Origin: Bog-159 sp035602155
GTDB lineage: Bacteria; Acidobacteriota; Terriglobia; Bryobacterales; Bryobacteraceae
NCBI GenBank assembly: GCA_035602155.1
Contig: DATNMW010000096.1
Span: forward strand, 42,848-106,847
Length of the DNA: 64,000 bases
Reading direction: 5' to 3'
Shown: one piece after another, positions 28,757-36,869 of the stretch
Position numbering within the stretch: the stretch's first letter is position 1
How the letters are laid out: each line of letters starts with the position of its first letter
Made by a program: the position numbers and the translations under genes
The notes under the pieces: generated by a model
Databases searched by the model: none
Seen by the model: only the letters and a program-made list of their open reading frames with translations
Told to the model about the DNA's origin: nothing

Positions 28757-29066
28757 CCATGTAACGCCTCGCGGCATTGCCCGGTTCCTTCCGGGCCACA
28801 CCGTTACAAAAGCCAAAGACCAGGGGTGGGATAATCTGACCAACGGCGACCCGCTGGCCGGAGCGGAGCGCGCCGGCTTCGATGTGCTTCTTACCGCCGA
28901 CAAAAATATCCGTCATCAACAGAACCTAACGGGCCGCCGCATAGCCCTTGTGGTGTTAAGCACGCCGCAATGGCCGCTTGTTCGGCTGCACCTCGATATC
29001 ATTGCCGCCGCCGTGAATGCGGCTACGCCCGGCAGCTATACCGAGGTGAACATCCCTAATGAGTAA
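28740..29066 (+). CDS. DUF5615 PIN-like toxin-type protein
   Basis: A 108-residue PIN-like domain protein. RTLFDHVTPRGIARFLPGH holds the first acidic residue, GWDNLTNGDPLAGAERAGFD the middle ones, and VLLTADKNIRHQQNLTGR the third. It is followed by IALVVLSTPQWPLVRLHLD. PIN-like DUF5615 proteins are predicted RNases. It overlaps the DUF433 gene by 17 bases, the standard antitoxin-toxin order. The frame is intact although the antitoxin gene is broken. Confidence 0.85.
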   Translation: MRTLFDHVTPRGIARFLPGHTVTKAKDQGWDNLTNGDPLAGAERAGFDVLLTADKNIRHQQNLTGRRIALVVLSTPQWPLVRLHLDIIAAAVNAATPGSYTEVNIPNE

Positions 29067-29530
29067 GGCCGGCGTAACTCGCAGTCCCTTCGCTCTGGGT
29101 TGATTGTGCCCGAGAAATCTGCCCCGGTCAGCGCTACCTTTGGTTAGTGCCGCTTGGGGCGTGTGGTTAGTACTCACGTGTCGCTCCCCCCGGCGCGAAC
29201 TCGGCACAGGGTACGAACTACGCCAACTTCCTCGTACTCGCCGAAGCCAATCAACTGAAATTCCTTTGTGGTAACTGCGGCGCCCCTTGGATGCCAAGCC
29301 CCGGTGATCAGCGGATTTACGCCGTCAATTTGCGTAGGCTCATAACGGAGCCCTGAGCGGCCGCTTCGGTCTGCCCTTCGCCGAACAACGCCCTTCATGT
29401 CCGTCTATCCAAGAGGCCGACGAGTCCGCAAATCTAAGGTCGACTGAGTCCGGTCTTTCGTTCGGTCTCCGCAGAGACGTTGGCGGGCGCAGCGCCTGCC
29501 CCGGGTGATTCCACGCTATCCTGGCTGGGT
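29067..29530. other. Intergenic stretch, possible remnant
   Basis: A minus-strand frame (29174-29398) contains LRYEPTQIDGVNPLITGAWH, which is protein-like but matches nothing I know and has no start site. No other gene, RNA or strong hairpin was seen. Confidence 0.35.
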
Positions 29531-30049
29531 ATGGATTCCTCGGATCGCATGTTCCTCGATTTCTCCGCGCGCAAGCTGCGGCAGCTTAGCGGCCGCATTG
29601 AAGATTGCCTGAGCCGTCTGACCGAGGAGGAGATCTGGGCGCGCGGCGCGGAAACCGAAAACGCCGTAGGCAACTTGGTGCTGCATCTGAGCGGAAACGT
29701 ACGGCAATGGATCGTTGCCGGCGTGGGCGGGCAGCCGGATATCCGCCAACGCGATGCGGAGTTCGCAGCTCGGGGCGGTCTCGCGAGGCCGGGTCTGGCA
29801 GAGCATCTTCGCGGTACCGTAGATGAGGCAGTGGCCGTCATTGAAGCGCTCACGCCGGAACGTCTCGCGGAACATCTCACCGTGCAGAGTTACGACGAAA
29901 CAGTGCTCGAAGCCATCTACCACGTGGTGGAACACTTCTCCGGCCATGCAGGGCAGATCATATACGCAACGAAGCTGTTAACCGGGGAAGACCTGGGATA
30001 CTACAAACACCTGAAGACCACCGCGCCGCATGCCGAGCAGACGCCCTGA
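29531..30049 (+). CDS. DinB/DUF1572-family protein
   Basis: A 172-residue four-helix protein beginning MDSSDRMFLDFSARKLRQLS. The three-histidine metal site is complete: GNLVLHLSGN in helix 2 and HVVEHFSGHAGQ in helix 4. DinB-superfamily proteins bind a divalent metal and include bacillithiol- and mycothiol-dependent transferases, but the activity of this subfamily is unknown. It is intact, unlike the other DinB gene at 17302-17851. The gene stands alone; the next gene is convergent, eight bases away. Confidence 0.87.
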   Translation: MDSSDRMFLDFSARKLRQLSGRIEDCLSRLTEEEIWARGAETENAVGNLVLHLSGNVRQWIVAGVGGQPDIRQRDAEFAARGGLARPGLAEHLRGTVDEAVAVIEALTPERLAEHLTVQSYDETVLEAIYHVVEHFSGHAGQIIYATKLLTGEDLGYYKHLKTTAPHAEQTP

Positions 30050-30056
30050 AACGCGG

Positions 30057-30533
30057 CTACTTCTTAAACAGCTTGTCGAACGCATTGCGGGCGGCGTCCG
30101 GCGAGCTGGGCGTATCCATAATCGGGCTGGGAGGCGCGGAGGCGTTGCCATCGCGCGCCACCGTGACCCGCGGCTGAAACAGCGTGCATTCGTTGGCTTT
30201 GTCCTTCAGCGGGATACGCACCGGAATCGGCTTCATGCACTGAAATCGCGTGGATGGTTCAAAATGCGTGCATTGCTTGCAGCAATGCAGCGGAGTGTTG
30301 CATTTCGGGCAGTTGCCGGTCCAGTCGATCCCGTTCGGCAGTTGCGTGGAACAACTGAAACAGCGGGCCGCGGTAACCGCCTGCACCAGGCGCGGCAACC
30401 GCGGACCGGTGATGTCGAGCGGTGGCTTAGGGCCTGGGGTCCGGGGACGCTCGTCGCCGCCGCGGCGGTCTCTGAAATCCGAGCGGTCCGAGTCCATGTA
30501 ACCCTGCTGTCGGTACTTTCGATCGCTGTCCAT
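30057..30533 (-). CDS. Zinc-ribbon-like conserved hypothetical protein
   Basis: From the ATG at 30533 the protein has 158 residues: a charged start MDSDRKYRQQGYMDSDRSDF, then a cysteine-rich core CFSCSTQLPNGIDW, CPKCNTPLHCCKQCTHFEPS and RFQCMKPIP with at least three CxxC-type pairs, and a Pro/Ala-rich tail ending NAFDKLFKK. The cysteine spacing suggests two zinc ribbons. Its family is unnamed to my knowledge; such proteins occur in Acidobacteriota. The longer frame upstream (to 30632) has no ribosome site. Confidence 0.65.
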   Translation of the reverse strand: MDSDRKYRQQGYMDSDRSDFRDRRGGDERPRTPGPKPPLDITGPRLPRLVQAVTAARCFSCSTQLPNGIDWTGNCPKCNTPLHCCKQCTHFEPSTRFQCMKPIPVRIPLKDKANECTLFQPRVTVARDGNASAPPSPIMDTPSSPDAARNAFDKLFKK

Positions 30534-30890
30534 GGGGAATTGGGTACTCCAAAAATCGCAGGCGAGACAAATCTCAACAACAAATATCCAAGCCCGGCTC
30601 CATGCCAGGGGAGCGTCCGGTTTGTCGCGCATTGCCGATCGATCACCAGGTCAGCGGTGCGGATGTTCAGGCTACCGTTGTCGATACCGGGTTACCGGAG
30701 GGGGTCTGTGGAAAGGCCGAACGCCCGGCAAGGACAGGTCAGGAAACCTGCCCAATGCCGCAAACCTATATGTACCACAGTCGGGGTATGCTTTGCACCT
30801 TAAATCGCGAAGCCGGAAGTTAGCATGCGTCGGCATGCCGCCGGGGCGAATTCCGCATATTTCCCCAATTCAGAAATGGGGCATGATTGC
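30534..30890. other. Intergenic stretch with a REP-like hairpin
   Basis: No gene recognised. The segment GGACAGGTCAGGAAACCTGC near 30740 is a short hairpin (ACAGGT pairs with ACCTG) followed by CCAATGCC, a sequence also found in the element at 57019-57439. It is probably another member of the same repeat group. Confidence 0.45.
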
Positions 30891-30967
30891 GTAGTGGGTC
30901 AATTTGCTTTGTGGGGCAGGTTGGCAACCTGCGGGCCGATTGTCAATCGGCCCAGTTTGCGCCGATT
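30891..30967 (+). repeat. Truncated copy of the GTAGTGGG element
   Basis: All 77 bases are identical to 57020-57096, the left end of the 421-bp element. They include two short hairpins (CAGGTTGGCAACCTG, and GGGCCGATTGTCAATCGGCCC split here as GGGCCGATTG / CAATCGGCCC). Similarity stops after GCCGATT, and no right end with TGACCCACTAC is visible nearby, so this copy is truncated. Confidence 0.9.
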
Positions 30968-31069
30968 CCCATATTCCGGCTCCGCAGACCGGCGGAGGTA
31001 TCCGCGGCAGGAGGCTGCGGCAATGGGCTAAAGCCAGCGCAGTCCAGGGAACAGGCCACGACGCCTCTC

Positions 31070-32074
31070 CTAGGCTGTCGTGTAGGGCGGGACAGCCGGC
31101 TTGGCTTCGGATTTCTGCGGGCTGGGAGAAGGCGGCGCGAGGTCGTCGCCGCGGCCCTCCATGTAAGCTATGATCTCGTTCTCCATCTCCGGCTTGTTGC
31201 CGGCGAACTGCCACAGGCCCTGTGAGTTGCGCACTAAGTCCGTGGATGGGTCGAAATTGTGCCGCGTGATTATCCGCCAGCGGGACTCGTACCCACGCTG
31301 ATTTATCGGCCCATGATAGTAGTGGATTGCGTGATTATTCAAACAACCTATCCTGGAATTCAGCAGTTTGGCGCGCACGGCCCACTGCCGCAGCGTCGCG
31401 CAGTAGCCCGTGGACACCATGTTCTTTCGAACGTATGGATCTTCGACGCCCACCAAAGCGAAAATCATGTGCCAGTCCGCGCTGCCGACGATCTCGGTGT
31501 CGAGTAGTCCGCCGAGCATATCGTATGCCTGCCGGGTAAACGCCCACGCCCCCCCTGTCGCGCCCAGCCAGCCGGCCCCGTCCGGAGGCGGCCGCTTGCC
31601 ATCGTGCCAGGCGCGCATGAAGCTGGGCATAGCGTTCTCGTGGCGGAAATCGGACCGCAGCGTCGAATAGGACGAAAAGAGTTGAACCGCCGGATAGCGT
31701 TGCATCAGGTGCAGCGCCTCATACGCCCAGTCCGGGCGGGTCATGTGGAAATCGGCGTCGATGAACGCGAAGTAGTTGCAGTCCAGCGGCAAGCGGCGTA
31801 CGGCAATGTTCTGCAGGTTCTCCTTGTACCACATCTCGTGCCGCGTGCGCAGTTGTATGTGAAGCGGATTTGCGCCGTCCGTTACTTCAAAAGCCCTGTC
31901 GCCAAAGGCAAGCTCGACGGTGTGCAGCACAACCCCCGAGGCGCGCATGTGGTCTTCGAAGGTGCGGTAGTGCATGTACCGGGTGCGGAACCTGTCCGGG
32001 TTGAAAACCGCGGTGATGACGTGCAGCGGCTCCGCTATGGGCTGGACGTGAGGAGAGATGTGCGATGGGTGCAT
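31070..32074 (-). CDS. GT-A-type glycosyltransferase-like protein
   Basis: A 334-residue soluble protein. ITAVFNPDRFRTRYMHYRTF at the start and LQNIAVRRLPLDCNYFAFID next to DADFHM give the DxD-like motif of GT-A glycosyltransferases. GWLGATGGAWAFTRQAYDML and VGSADWHM follow in the acceptor region, and the end is a Pro-rich tail. I infer nucleotide-sugar-dependent transfer to an unknown acceptor. No polysaccharide genes surround it. The downstream end meets the repeat-rich segment at 30.9 kb. Confidence 0.6.
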   Translation of the reverse strand: MHPSHISPHVQPIAEPLHVITAVFNPDRFRTRYMHYRTFEDHMRASGVVLHTVELAFGDRAFEVTDGANPLHIQLRTRHEMWYKENLQNIAVRRLPLDCNYFAFIDADFHMTRPDWAYEALHLMQRYPAVQLFSSYSTLRSDFRHENAMPSFMRAWHDGKRPPPDGAGWLGATGGAWAFTRQAYDMLGGLLDTEIVGSADWHMIFALVGVEDPYVRKNMVSTGYCATLRQWAVRAKLLNSRIGCLNNHAIHYYHGPINQRGYESRWRIITRHNFDPSTDLVRNSQGLWQFAGNKPEMENEIIAYMEGRGDDLAPPSPSPQKSEAKPAVPPYTTA

Positions 32075-32121
32075 TTGATTCCAATTCTCGTCTTCTTATA
32101 AGCTGATGGCGGATCCGGGGG

Positions 32122-32147
32122 GGCCCGCGCAGACCAGTGCGCGGGCC
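32122..32147. terminator. GC hairpin between two minus-strand genes
   Basis: GGCCCGCGC (32122-32130) pairs perfectly with GCGCGGGCC (32139-32147) over an eight-base loop. No T-run follows; it may be a REP-like unit instead of a terminator. Confidence 0.4.
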
Positions 32148-32165
32148 AAGCCCGCCCCACTGCAT

Positions 32166-33044
32166 CTACTGTTTCGCCGCGAGAGTGTTCAGGGTTCCCT
32201 GGATGGCCGTAAGCATCGCTTTCAAGTCCGCGAATTGCTGGGCGTCGGTCTCGGGCGCCGTCGGCTGCGGCAGATCCGTGCGCTCGACCATCCAGTTGGG
32301 AGCGTCGCCTGGGAACGGCCCGGTGACCGATAGGATTTGCTCGTTGGGCAGGAGCTGCCGGATCGGAATCGCCACGGATGCTTGTGTAGCCGGCGGCTGC
32401 GTGACCGGTGTTCCCGCCACCCAGGTCACCGCTCCGTTTTGAAGCTGGAACGATCCGGGGTAGCCGACGCCGTGCGAATATTGAGCCTCGATCAAGCTTT
32501 GCGCGATGAAGCTCTGGGTCCCCACTTGGATATACCACACGCGGCGCGGGTCCACGCCATAGGTGTAGTAATACGCGCCGCTGGTTACCTGCGCGACGAC
32601 GGGAGTGAGACCGGGAAATAATGGCGCGATGGCGTTGGCCACCGCTTGCGCGTCGGCTTGCAGACACACGATATTCGGTGAAGCCGCTCCTACGGTTCCG
32701 AACGGTCCCACCTCGATCGCATCGGTGGGAGCGGAGACGTAGGCCGGATACGTATAAACGCCGGGAAGATTGACGCTGGCCGCCGCTGCCGCGGTGATGG
32801 TCAACTGCCCCAGGTAACCGGTCGCCGCATCGGTAGTGTCCACGATCAAATAGGTCACAGTGCCCGATTTTCCGGCCTGCGACAGATCTTCCCAATACTG
32901 CGGAGGGCGGGTTGGGTCGAAGGGCGGGGCTTGGTTGGTGGTGGCCTGCTGGTACGCGGCGCGCGAAGCATAGACCGGAAAAAGGTCCAGTGCTGAAATG
33001 GGATATTGCGGTAGATTCGGTTGTGCCGGTTGTGGTTGTGACAT
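32166..33044 (-). CDS. Hypothetical protein
   Basis: A 292-residue protein without signal peptide or membrane helix, starting MSQPQPAQPNLPQYPISALD. Alternating beta-type segments (GTVTYLIVDTTDAATGYLGQ, RRVWYIQVGTQSFIAQSLIE) and a Pro-rich linker precede a C-terminal amphipathic helix (DAQQFADLKAMLTAIQGTLN). I recognise no family. A GGAAGAAAG site is well placed before the ATG. It may form an operon with the glycosyltransferase-like gene 91 bases downstream, with the hairpin between them. Confidence 0.6.
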   Translation of the reverse strand: MSQPQPAQPNLPQYPISALDLFPVYASRAAYQQATTNQAPPFDPTRPPQYWEDLSQAGKSGTVTYLIVDTTDAATGYLGQLTITAAAAASVNLPGVYTYPAYVSAPTDAIEVGPFGTVGAASPNIVCLQADAQAVANAIAPLFPGLTPVVAQVTSGAYYYTYGVDPRRVWYIQVGTQSFIAQSLIEAQYSHGVGYPGSFQLQNGAVTWVAGTPVTQPPATQASVAIPIRQLLPNEQILSVTGPFPGDAPNWMVERTDLPQPTAPETDAQQFADLKAMLTAIQGTLNTLAAKQ

Positions 33045-33215
33045 TTAGCTTTCTTCCGCCGTTATGCGGAACCTCTCTATATTCACCATAACCATGCGAT
33101 TTTGGGCCGCGCGTTACCAAGCCGTGCAATCTGTTGAAACTAAAGACGGCCCTATTCCGCTCGATGTGTGACCGATCGATTGCCGTGCGCTTTGGTAAAC
33201 TCGAAACGGGCTAGA

Positions 33216-33836
33216 ATGGCGAATCAAGGATCGGATCGACGGGCGGTGTTGCAGATGCTTGCCAAGGCCGCCGCTGTCAGCCAGTTCCCGGGCTTCAGCC
33301 GCTGGGCATTTGGCCAACAGCATGAGCATGCGGGCAATGCCGTTCCGCCGCCGCGCGTAGCGAACTACCAGCCATCGTATTTTTCGGCTTCCGAATATCG
33401 CACAATCGATATTTTGACCGGCCTGATCATTCCCCCGGACGAAAGCCCCGGCGCCCAAGAGGCGGGCGTTAGTGAGTTCATCGACTTCCTGGCGGCGCAT
33501 GGCGAAGAAGAGATCCGGCAGCCGATGCGCGACGGCCTGAAATGGCTGGATGCTACCGCGAAAAAGAGCCATGGCGCAGGCTTTGCCGGACTCTCACTCG
33601 AGCGGCAAACCGAGATTCTGAAGAGGGTCGCATATCGGGATAGCCCGGCGCAAGGAGACATCGAGGGGCGAGCGTTCTTCCGCCTGATTCGGCGCTACAC
33701 GGTGATGGGCTACTACACCAGCCGCGCCGGGCTGAGTGAGTTGGATTATCCCGGTTTGCGGCTTTATACGGAGTCTCCGGCTTGTCCGCATACCGGCGAT
33801 CCGGAACACCGGCGCCTTCCGCCGCCGAGAGTCTGA
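33216..33836 (+). CDS. Gluconate 2-dehydrogenase subunit 3-like protein, Tat-exported
   Basis: A 206-residue protein from ATG 33216, with a twin-arginine-like leader (DRRAVLQMLAKAAAVSQFPG). The family pattern is ASEYRTIDILTGLIIPPDES, GAQEAGVSEFIDFLAAH and RRYTVMGYYTSRAGLSELDY. In such operons the small subunit is exported in complex with the adjacent GMC flavoprotein and carries no cofactor itself. The next start codon is two bases after its stop, indicating translational coupling. Confidence 0.88.
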   Translation: MANQGSDRRAVLQMLAKAAAVSQFPGFSRWAFGQQHEHAGNAVPPPRVANYQPSYFSASEYRTIDILTGLIIPPDESPGAQEAGVSEFIDFLAAHGEEEIRQPMRDGLKWLDATAKKSHGAGFAGLSLERQTEILKRVAYRDSPAQGDIEGRAFFRLIRRYTVMGYYTSRAGLSELDYPGLRLYTESPACPHTGDPEHRRLPPPRV

Positions 33837-33837
33837 A

Positions 33838-35499
33838 ATGCAAAATCGGATCTACGACGTAATTGTGATTGGGACAGGCGCGGGCGGCGGGATGGCCATT
33901 CACACCCTTTGCCAGGCGGGCGCGAAGGTTTGCGCACTCAACGCCAGCCGCCGCCTGAATCCGGGCACGGACTTCCGCAACCATCGACAACCCTACGATA
34001 TGCCGTTCCGCGGGTTTGGCGAGCCGGCCAAGCGCAAGAAATGGATCGGCTACATGGATAACGAGTACACCGAGGGCATTTGGGAGCACGAGATCGTTTT
34101 CACCACGGCTCCGGGAACCGAATGGACTTGGCGGCGCTGCTTCGCCGTTGGCGGCAAAACCAACTTCTGGGGCCGGTCGTCGGCGCGTTTCAGCGATATC
34201 GATTTCCGCGCGGCCAGCCGCGACGGATATGATGTCGATTGGCCCATTACGTACGCGGAAATCGCGCCTTACTACAGCCGCGTGGAGCGCATGATTGGTG
34301 TCGCGAGCACGGTTCAGAACCGCCCCAGCAATCCGGACGGCGAGTATCTGCCGCCGATGAACTTCCGCTGCATCGATCGCATTCTCGAGAGCGGCGCGCG
34401 CAAGGTCGGCATTCCGTATCTGCCCGACCGCATCGCGCAGCTTACTGTGCCGCATGCCGGTCACCCTTCTTGTCATTACTGCGCGAATTGCACGGAAGGC
34501 TGCGACGTGGGCGCATTTTTCTCAACGCCGTGGTTCTTTCTGCCCGCGGCGGAGAAGAGCGGCAACCTGGATCTGCGCACCAATGCGCTCTGCAAGAATA
34601 TTTTGGTGGATGAGAATGGCCGCGCGAAAGGCGTGGCTTATATCGATCGGAATACCAGGCAAGAGTTCGAGGTGTATGGCAAGAACGTGGTGCTGGCGGC
34701 ATCGTGCGTGGAGTCCGCGCGCATTGTTTTGAATTCGAAGTCGCGTCATTGGCCGGATGGAATCGCCAATTCGAGCGGGCAAGCCGGCCGCAACCTGTGC
34801 GACCATCTGTACGGCACCACGGCGCGCGGCTATTTTCCGCAACTGCTGGGGCAGCCGAGCTTTCCCGATAATGTCTCTTCGAGTACGGTGGCCTGGATGC
34901 CGCGCTGGCAGAATCTGGACAACCCGCGCCAGGAGAAGTTCATTCGCGGCTATTCGGTTTACCCGGACGGCGGGTGCGGCGAGTTTCCCTGGTACTTCGA
35001 CGAGATCGAAGGTTTTGGCCGCGATTACAAGCGCCAGATCAAGCGGCGCTATCCTACGCCGGTCAGTTTTTACATTCAGGCGCCCACGCAGCGCAGCGAT
35101 TCGAACTATGTGGATATCGATCCGGCGGTGAAGGACGCTTACGGCATCCCGGCCGCGCGGCTGCATTTTGCATGGGATAAGAATACTCTGCTGATGTGGG
35201 AACACGGCAAGCATTCCTGCGAGCAATTGCTGCGTGCCAGCGGCGCGGAATATTTGGGGGCCGCGGCGGAGCCGGATACGCCGGGCACCAGTTTGCATGA
35301 GACGGGAACTCTGCGCATGGGGAACGATCCCAAGCGGTTTGTGACGAATCGCTTCGGACAGGCGCACGACGTTCCTAATTTATACGTGTGCGATGCCAGC
35401 GTGTTTCCGAATTGCACGGATAAAACTACTACGATTTCGATTCTCGCGTTTACGCTGCGTACGGCGGAGTATCTGGTGGAGAATTTGAAGAAGGGTTAG
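33838..35499 (+). CDS. GMC-family oxidoreductase
   Basis: A 553-residue FAD-dependent dehydrogenase: YDVIVIGTGAGGGMAIHTLC is the dinucleotide-binding loop, CFAVGGKTNFWGRSSARFSD the GMC signature region, and GTSLHETGTLRMGNDPK then TDKTTTISILAFTLRTAEYL hold the C-terminal catalytic region. It lacks a signal of its own and probably leaves the cell with the Tat subunit upstream. A cysteine cluster, CHYCANCTEGCDVGAFF, lies near residue 215 and resembles a metal or iron-sulfur site; it is unusual for plain GMC enzymes. The substrate, likely a sugar or polyol, is unknown. Its last 115 bases are repeated at 39321-39436. Confidence 0.93.
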   Translation: MQNRIYDVIVIGTGAGGGMAIHTLCQAGAKVCALNASRRLNPGTDFRNHRQPYDMPFRGFGEPAKRKKWIGYMDNEYTEGIWEHEIVFTTAPGTEWTWRRCFAVGGKTNFWGRSSARFSDIDFRAASRDGYDVDWPITYAEIAPYYSRVERMIGVASTVQNRPSNPDGEYLPPMNFRCIDRILESGARKVGIPYLPDRIAQLTVPHAGHPSCHYCANCTEGCDVGAFFSTPWFFLPAAEKSGNLDLRTNALCKNILVDENGRAKGVAYIDRNTRQEFEVYGKNVVLAASCVESARIVLNSKSRHWPDGIANSSGQAGRNLCDHLYGTTARGYFPQLLGQPSFPDNVSSSTVAWMPRWQNLDNPRQEKFIRGYSVYPDGGCGEFPWYFDEIEGFGRDYKRQIKRRYPTPVSFYIQAPTQRSDSNYVDIDPAVKDAYGIPAARLHFAWDKNTLLMWEHGKHSCEQLLRASGAEYLGAAAEPDTPGTSLHETGTLRMGNDPKRFVTNRFGQAHDVPNLYVCDASVFPNCTDKTTTISILAFTLRTAEYLVENLKKG

Positions 35500-35620
35500 G
35501 GAGCGGGATGTCGGCCGGTGCGATCCTGTGTCTCTCACATCCCCTGTTCCGAAGCGCGCCCGCGTCTCGGCTACCGCAATCGGCGTGGCGGCGGCCGTGA
35601 TGCAGTCCAAGGATAAGCAC
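35500..35620 (+). pseudogene. Remnant of a transglycosylase gene start (duplicate flank)
   Basis: These bases match 39437-39600, the beginning of the intact lytic-transglycosylase-like gene, with a deletion of about 60 bases after GAAGCGCGCCCGCG. Similarity ends near 35620. Together with the GMC 3' end this gives a direct duplication bracketing 35.6-39.3 kb. Confidence 0.8.
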
Positions 35621-35741
35621 AGCTCCAGCATATGGACTTGCCTCTCGCCGTTCGGGAAGATGGCTATCTGACTTATAAGGATTAGTCCGGGCTCCCTTTC
35701 AGAACAATTGGCTGCAATTTTGTTCCCGTGCATGGATGCTG

Positions 35742-35919
35742 AAGGGCGTAGTCGAGAAAATCAAAGACAACGTAACGATCGCTGCGGACGCGATCACATA
35801 GCAAAGGAGGGTGTCCGGGGCGATGTCCACACCAGGACGATTGACGGGTACTGGGGCCCTCTGAAGCGGGCATTATAGGCAGCCTCCACCAAGCCTGCAC
35901 CGTTACCTGTCCGAATTAG
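35742..35919 (+). mobile_element. IS1595/ISXO2-type transposase remnant
   Basis: Three frames give consecutive parts of an ISXO2-like transposase C-terminus: VVEKIKDNVTIAADA, then KEGVRGDVHTRTIDGYWG with PLKRA, then LHRYLSEL. The phrase GDVHTxTIxxxWxxLKR and LHRYLxEF are hallmarks of the family. It is short, frame-broken and without visible terminal repeats, so it is a relic. Confidence 0.8.
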
Positions 35920-36043
35920 GAGCAGCGCTCCCGTATGCGGAATTGACCGGAAAACTATCGGACGGCGAATCCAACAGGACTAGGGGTATCCCGGCAATAA
36001 TACAGCACCAGTGCCCTTGCCGATTTTTGTTAACGTCCGGTGC

Positions 36044-36072
36044 TTGACAGGGGCCTGCCCATTGTTTATATT
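36044..36072 (+). promoter_or_regulatory. Strong promoter of the HigBA-like pair
   Basis: TTGACA (36044-36049), exactly 17 bases, then TATATT (36067-36072), 26 bases ahead of the toxin-like start codon. Confidence 0.75.
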
Positions 36073-36073
36073 A

Positions 36074-36083
36074 ATGTTAACAT
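36074..36083. promoter_or_regulatory. Candidate operator ATGTTAACAT
   Basis: A perfect 10-bp palindrome at the expected transcription start, with a related GTTAAC half at 36029-36034. The position fits autorepression by the HTH antitoxin. This is inference. Confidence 0.5.
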
Positions 36084-36097
36084 GAAGGCGTGGCTGA

Positions 36098-36487
36098 ATG
36101 CGGAGACCGCTCGCTTATAACGGACATCGATACGGGATAGCATATGCGGTTTGCCTGGACAGGACTTCGCCCGGAGAAGAATTTTACGATGCCTTGATGG
36201 ACACAGACAAGGCGAAGCTCAATAAGCTCTTTGAATACTTGGGGGATCACGGCGCGATTCGTAATGAAGAGAAGTTCAAGAAAGTGTCGGAGACATTTTT
36301 CGAGTTCAAGAGCCATCAAATCCGCATGCCGTGTTACTTCAGGACCGATGCCATTGTGGTAATAACACACGGTTTTATTAAGAAGAAAGACAAGATGCCG
36401 CCCGCTGAACTTAGGCGCGCGGAACGTATCCGAGATGAGGACAATGAGAATGAGCAACAAGAAGGCGAACGCCGCGACGATTCATAG
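36098..36487 (+). CDS. HigB/Gp49-like (DUF891) toxin-type protein
   Basis: A 129-residue RelE-fold protein: GIAYAVCLDRTSPGEEFYDA, LNKLFEYLGDHGAIRNEEKF and FFEFKSHQIRMPCYFRTDAI then VVITHGFIKKKDKMP and AELRRAERIR, which matches the phage-derived Gp49-like HigB family. The expected activity is ribosome-dependent mRNA cleavage, here inferred. It is the first gene of a pair with the XRE protein that follows, sharing a 53-base overlap, and has the good promoter described above. Frame intact. Confidence 0.85.
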   Translation: MRRPLAYNGHRYGIAYAVCLDRTSPGEEFYDALMDTDKAKLNKLFEYLGDHGAIRNEEKFKKVSETFFEFKSHQIRMPCYFRTDAIVVITHGFIKKKDKMPPAELRRAERIRDEDNENEQQEGERRDDS

Positions 36488-36869
36488 CGACAAGTTCCAG
36501 GAGTTTATCGCCGACGACAAGAGGCGTCTCCTCTACGAAAGAGAATCTCTGGCTTTTGACGCCGCAGAAATGATCGCGCATCTGATGACCGGGAGGAAAA
36601 TGAACAAGGCTCAACTTGCGCGTGCAATCGGCAAGTCGAGAGCTTATGTGACTCAACTCCTTAGCGGATCGCGAAATATGACGATCCACACGCTGGCAGA
36701 CCTGGGACTCGCTCTCGGATATCGTTTTGAGTTGAAGGCCCGCGAGTGCAAGGCCGACAATACCCATACTGAAGCGCAGGTTGAAGTTAGTCGAACGTCT
36801 CCCATTGCGATCGTGACGCATCATCCAGCGAGGCCGCGAGAAACCTCCGCCATACGACCGGGTGAATAG
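36435..36869 (+). CDS. XRE-family antitoxin-type regulator (HigA-like)
   Basis: Up to 144 residues, with three possible ATGs (36435, 36444, 36450). The helix-turn-helix is MNKAQLARAIGKSRAYVTQL followed by LSGSRNMTIHTLADLGLALG. An N-terminal helix (AAEMIAHLMTGR) and a polar C-terminal tail flank it. In this arrangement the regulator neutralises the toxin and represses the shared promoter. The 3' end overlaps the convergent HEPN-like gene by 83 bases, so the tail may be short-lived or recently joined. Confidence 0.87.
   Translation: MRTMRMSNKKANAATIHSDKFQEFIADDKRRLLYERESLAFDAAEMIAHLMTGRKMNKAQLARAIGKSRAYVTQLLSGSRNMTIHTLADLGLALGYRFELKARECKADNTHTEAQVEVSRTSPIAIVTHHPARPRETSAIRPGE

Noticed and set aside
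30891..30967. CRISPR-like repeat
   Set aside because: A single unit with internal hairpins and one other copy elsewhere; no regular spacers.
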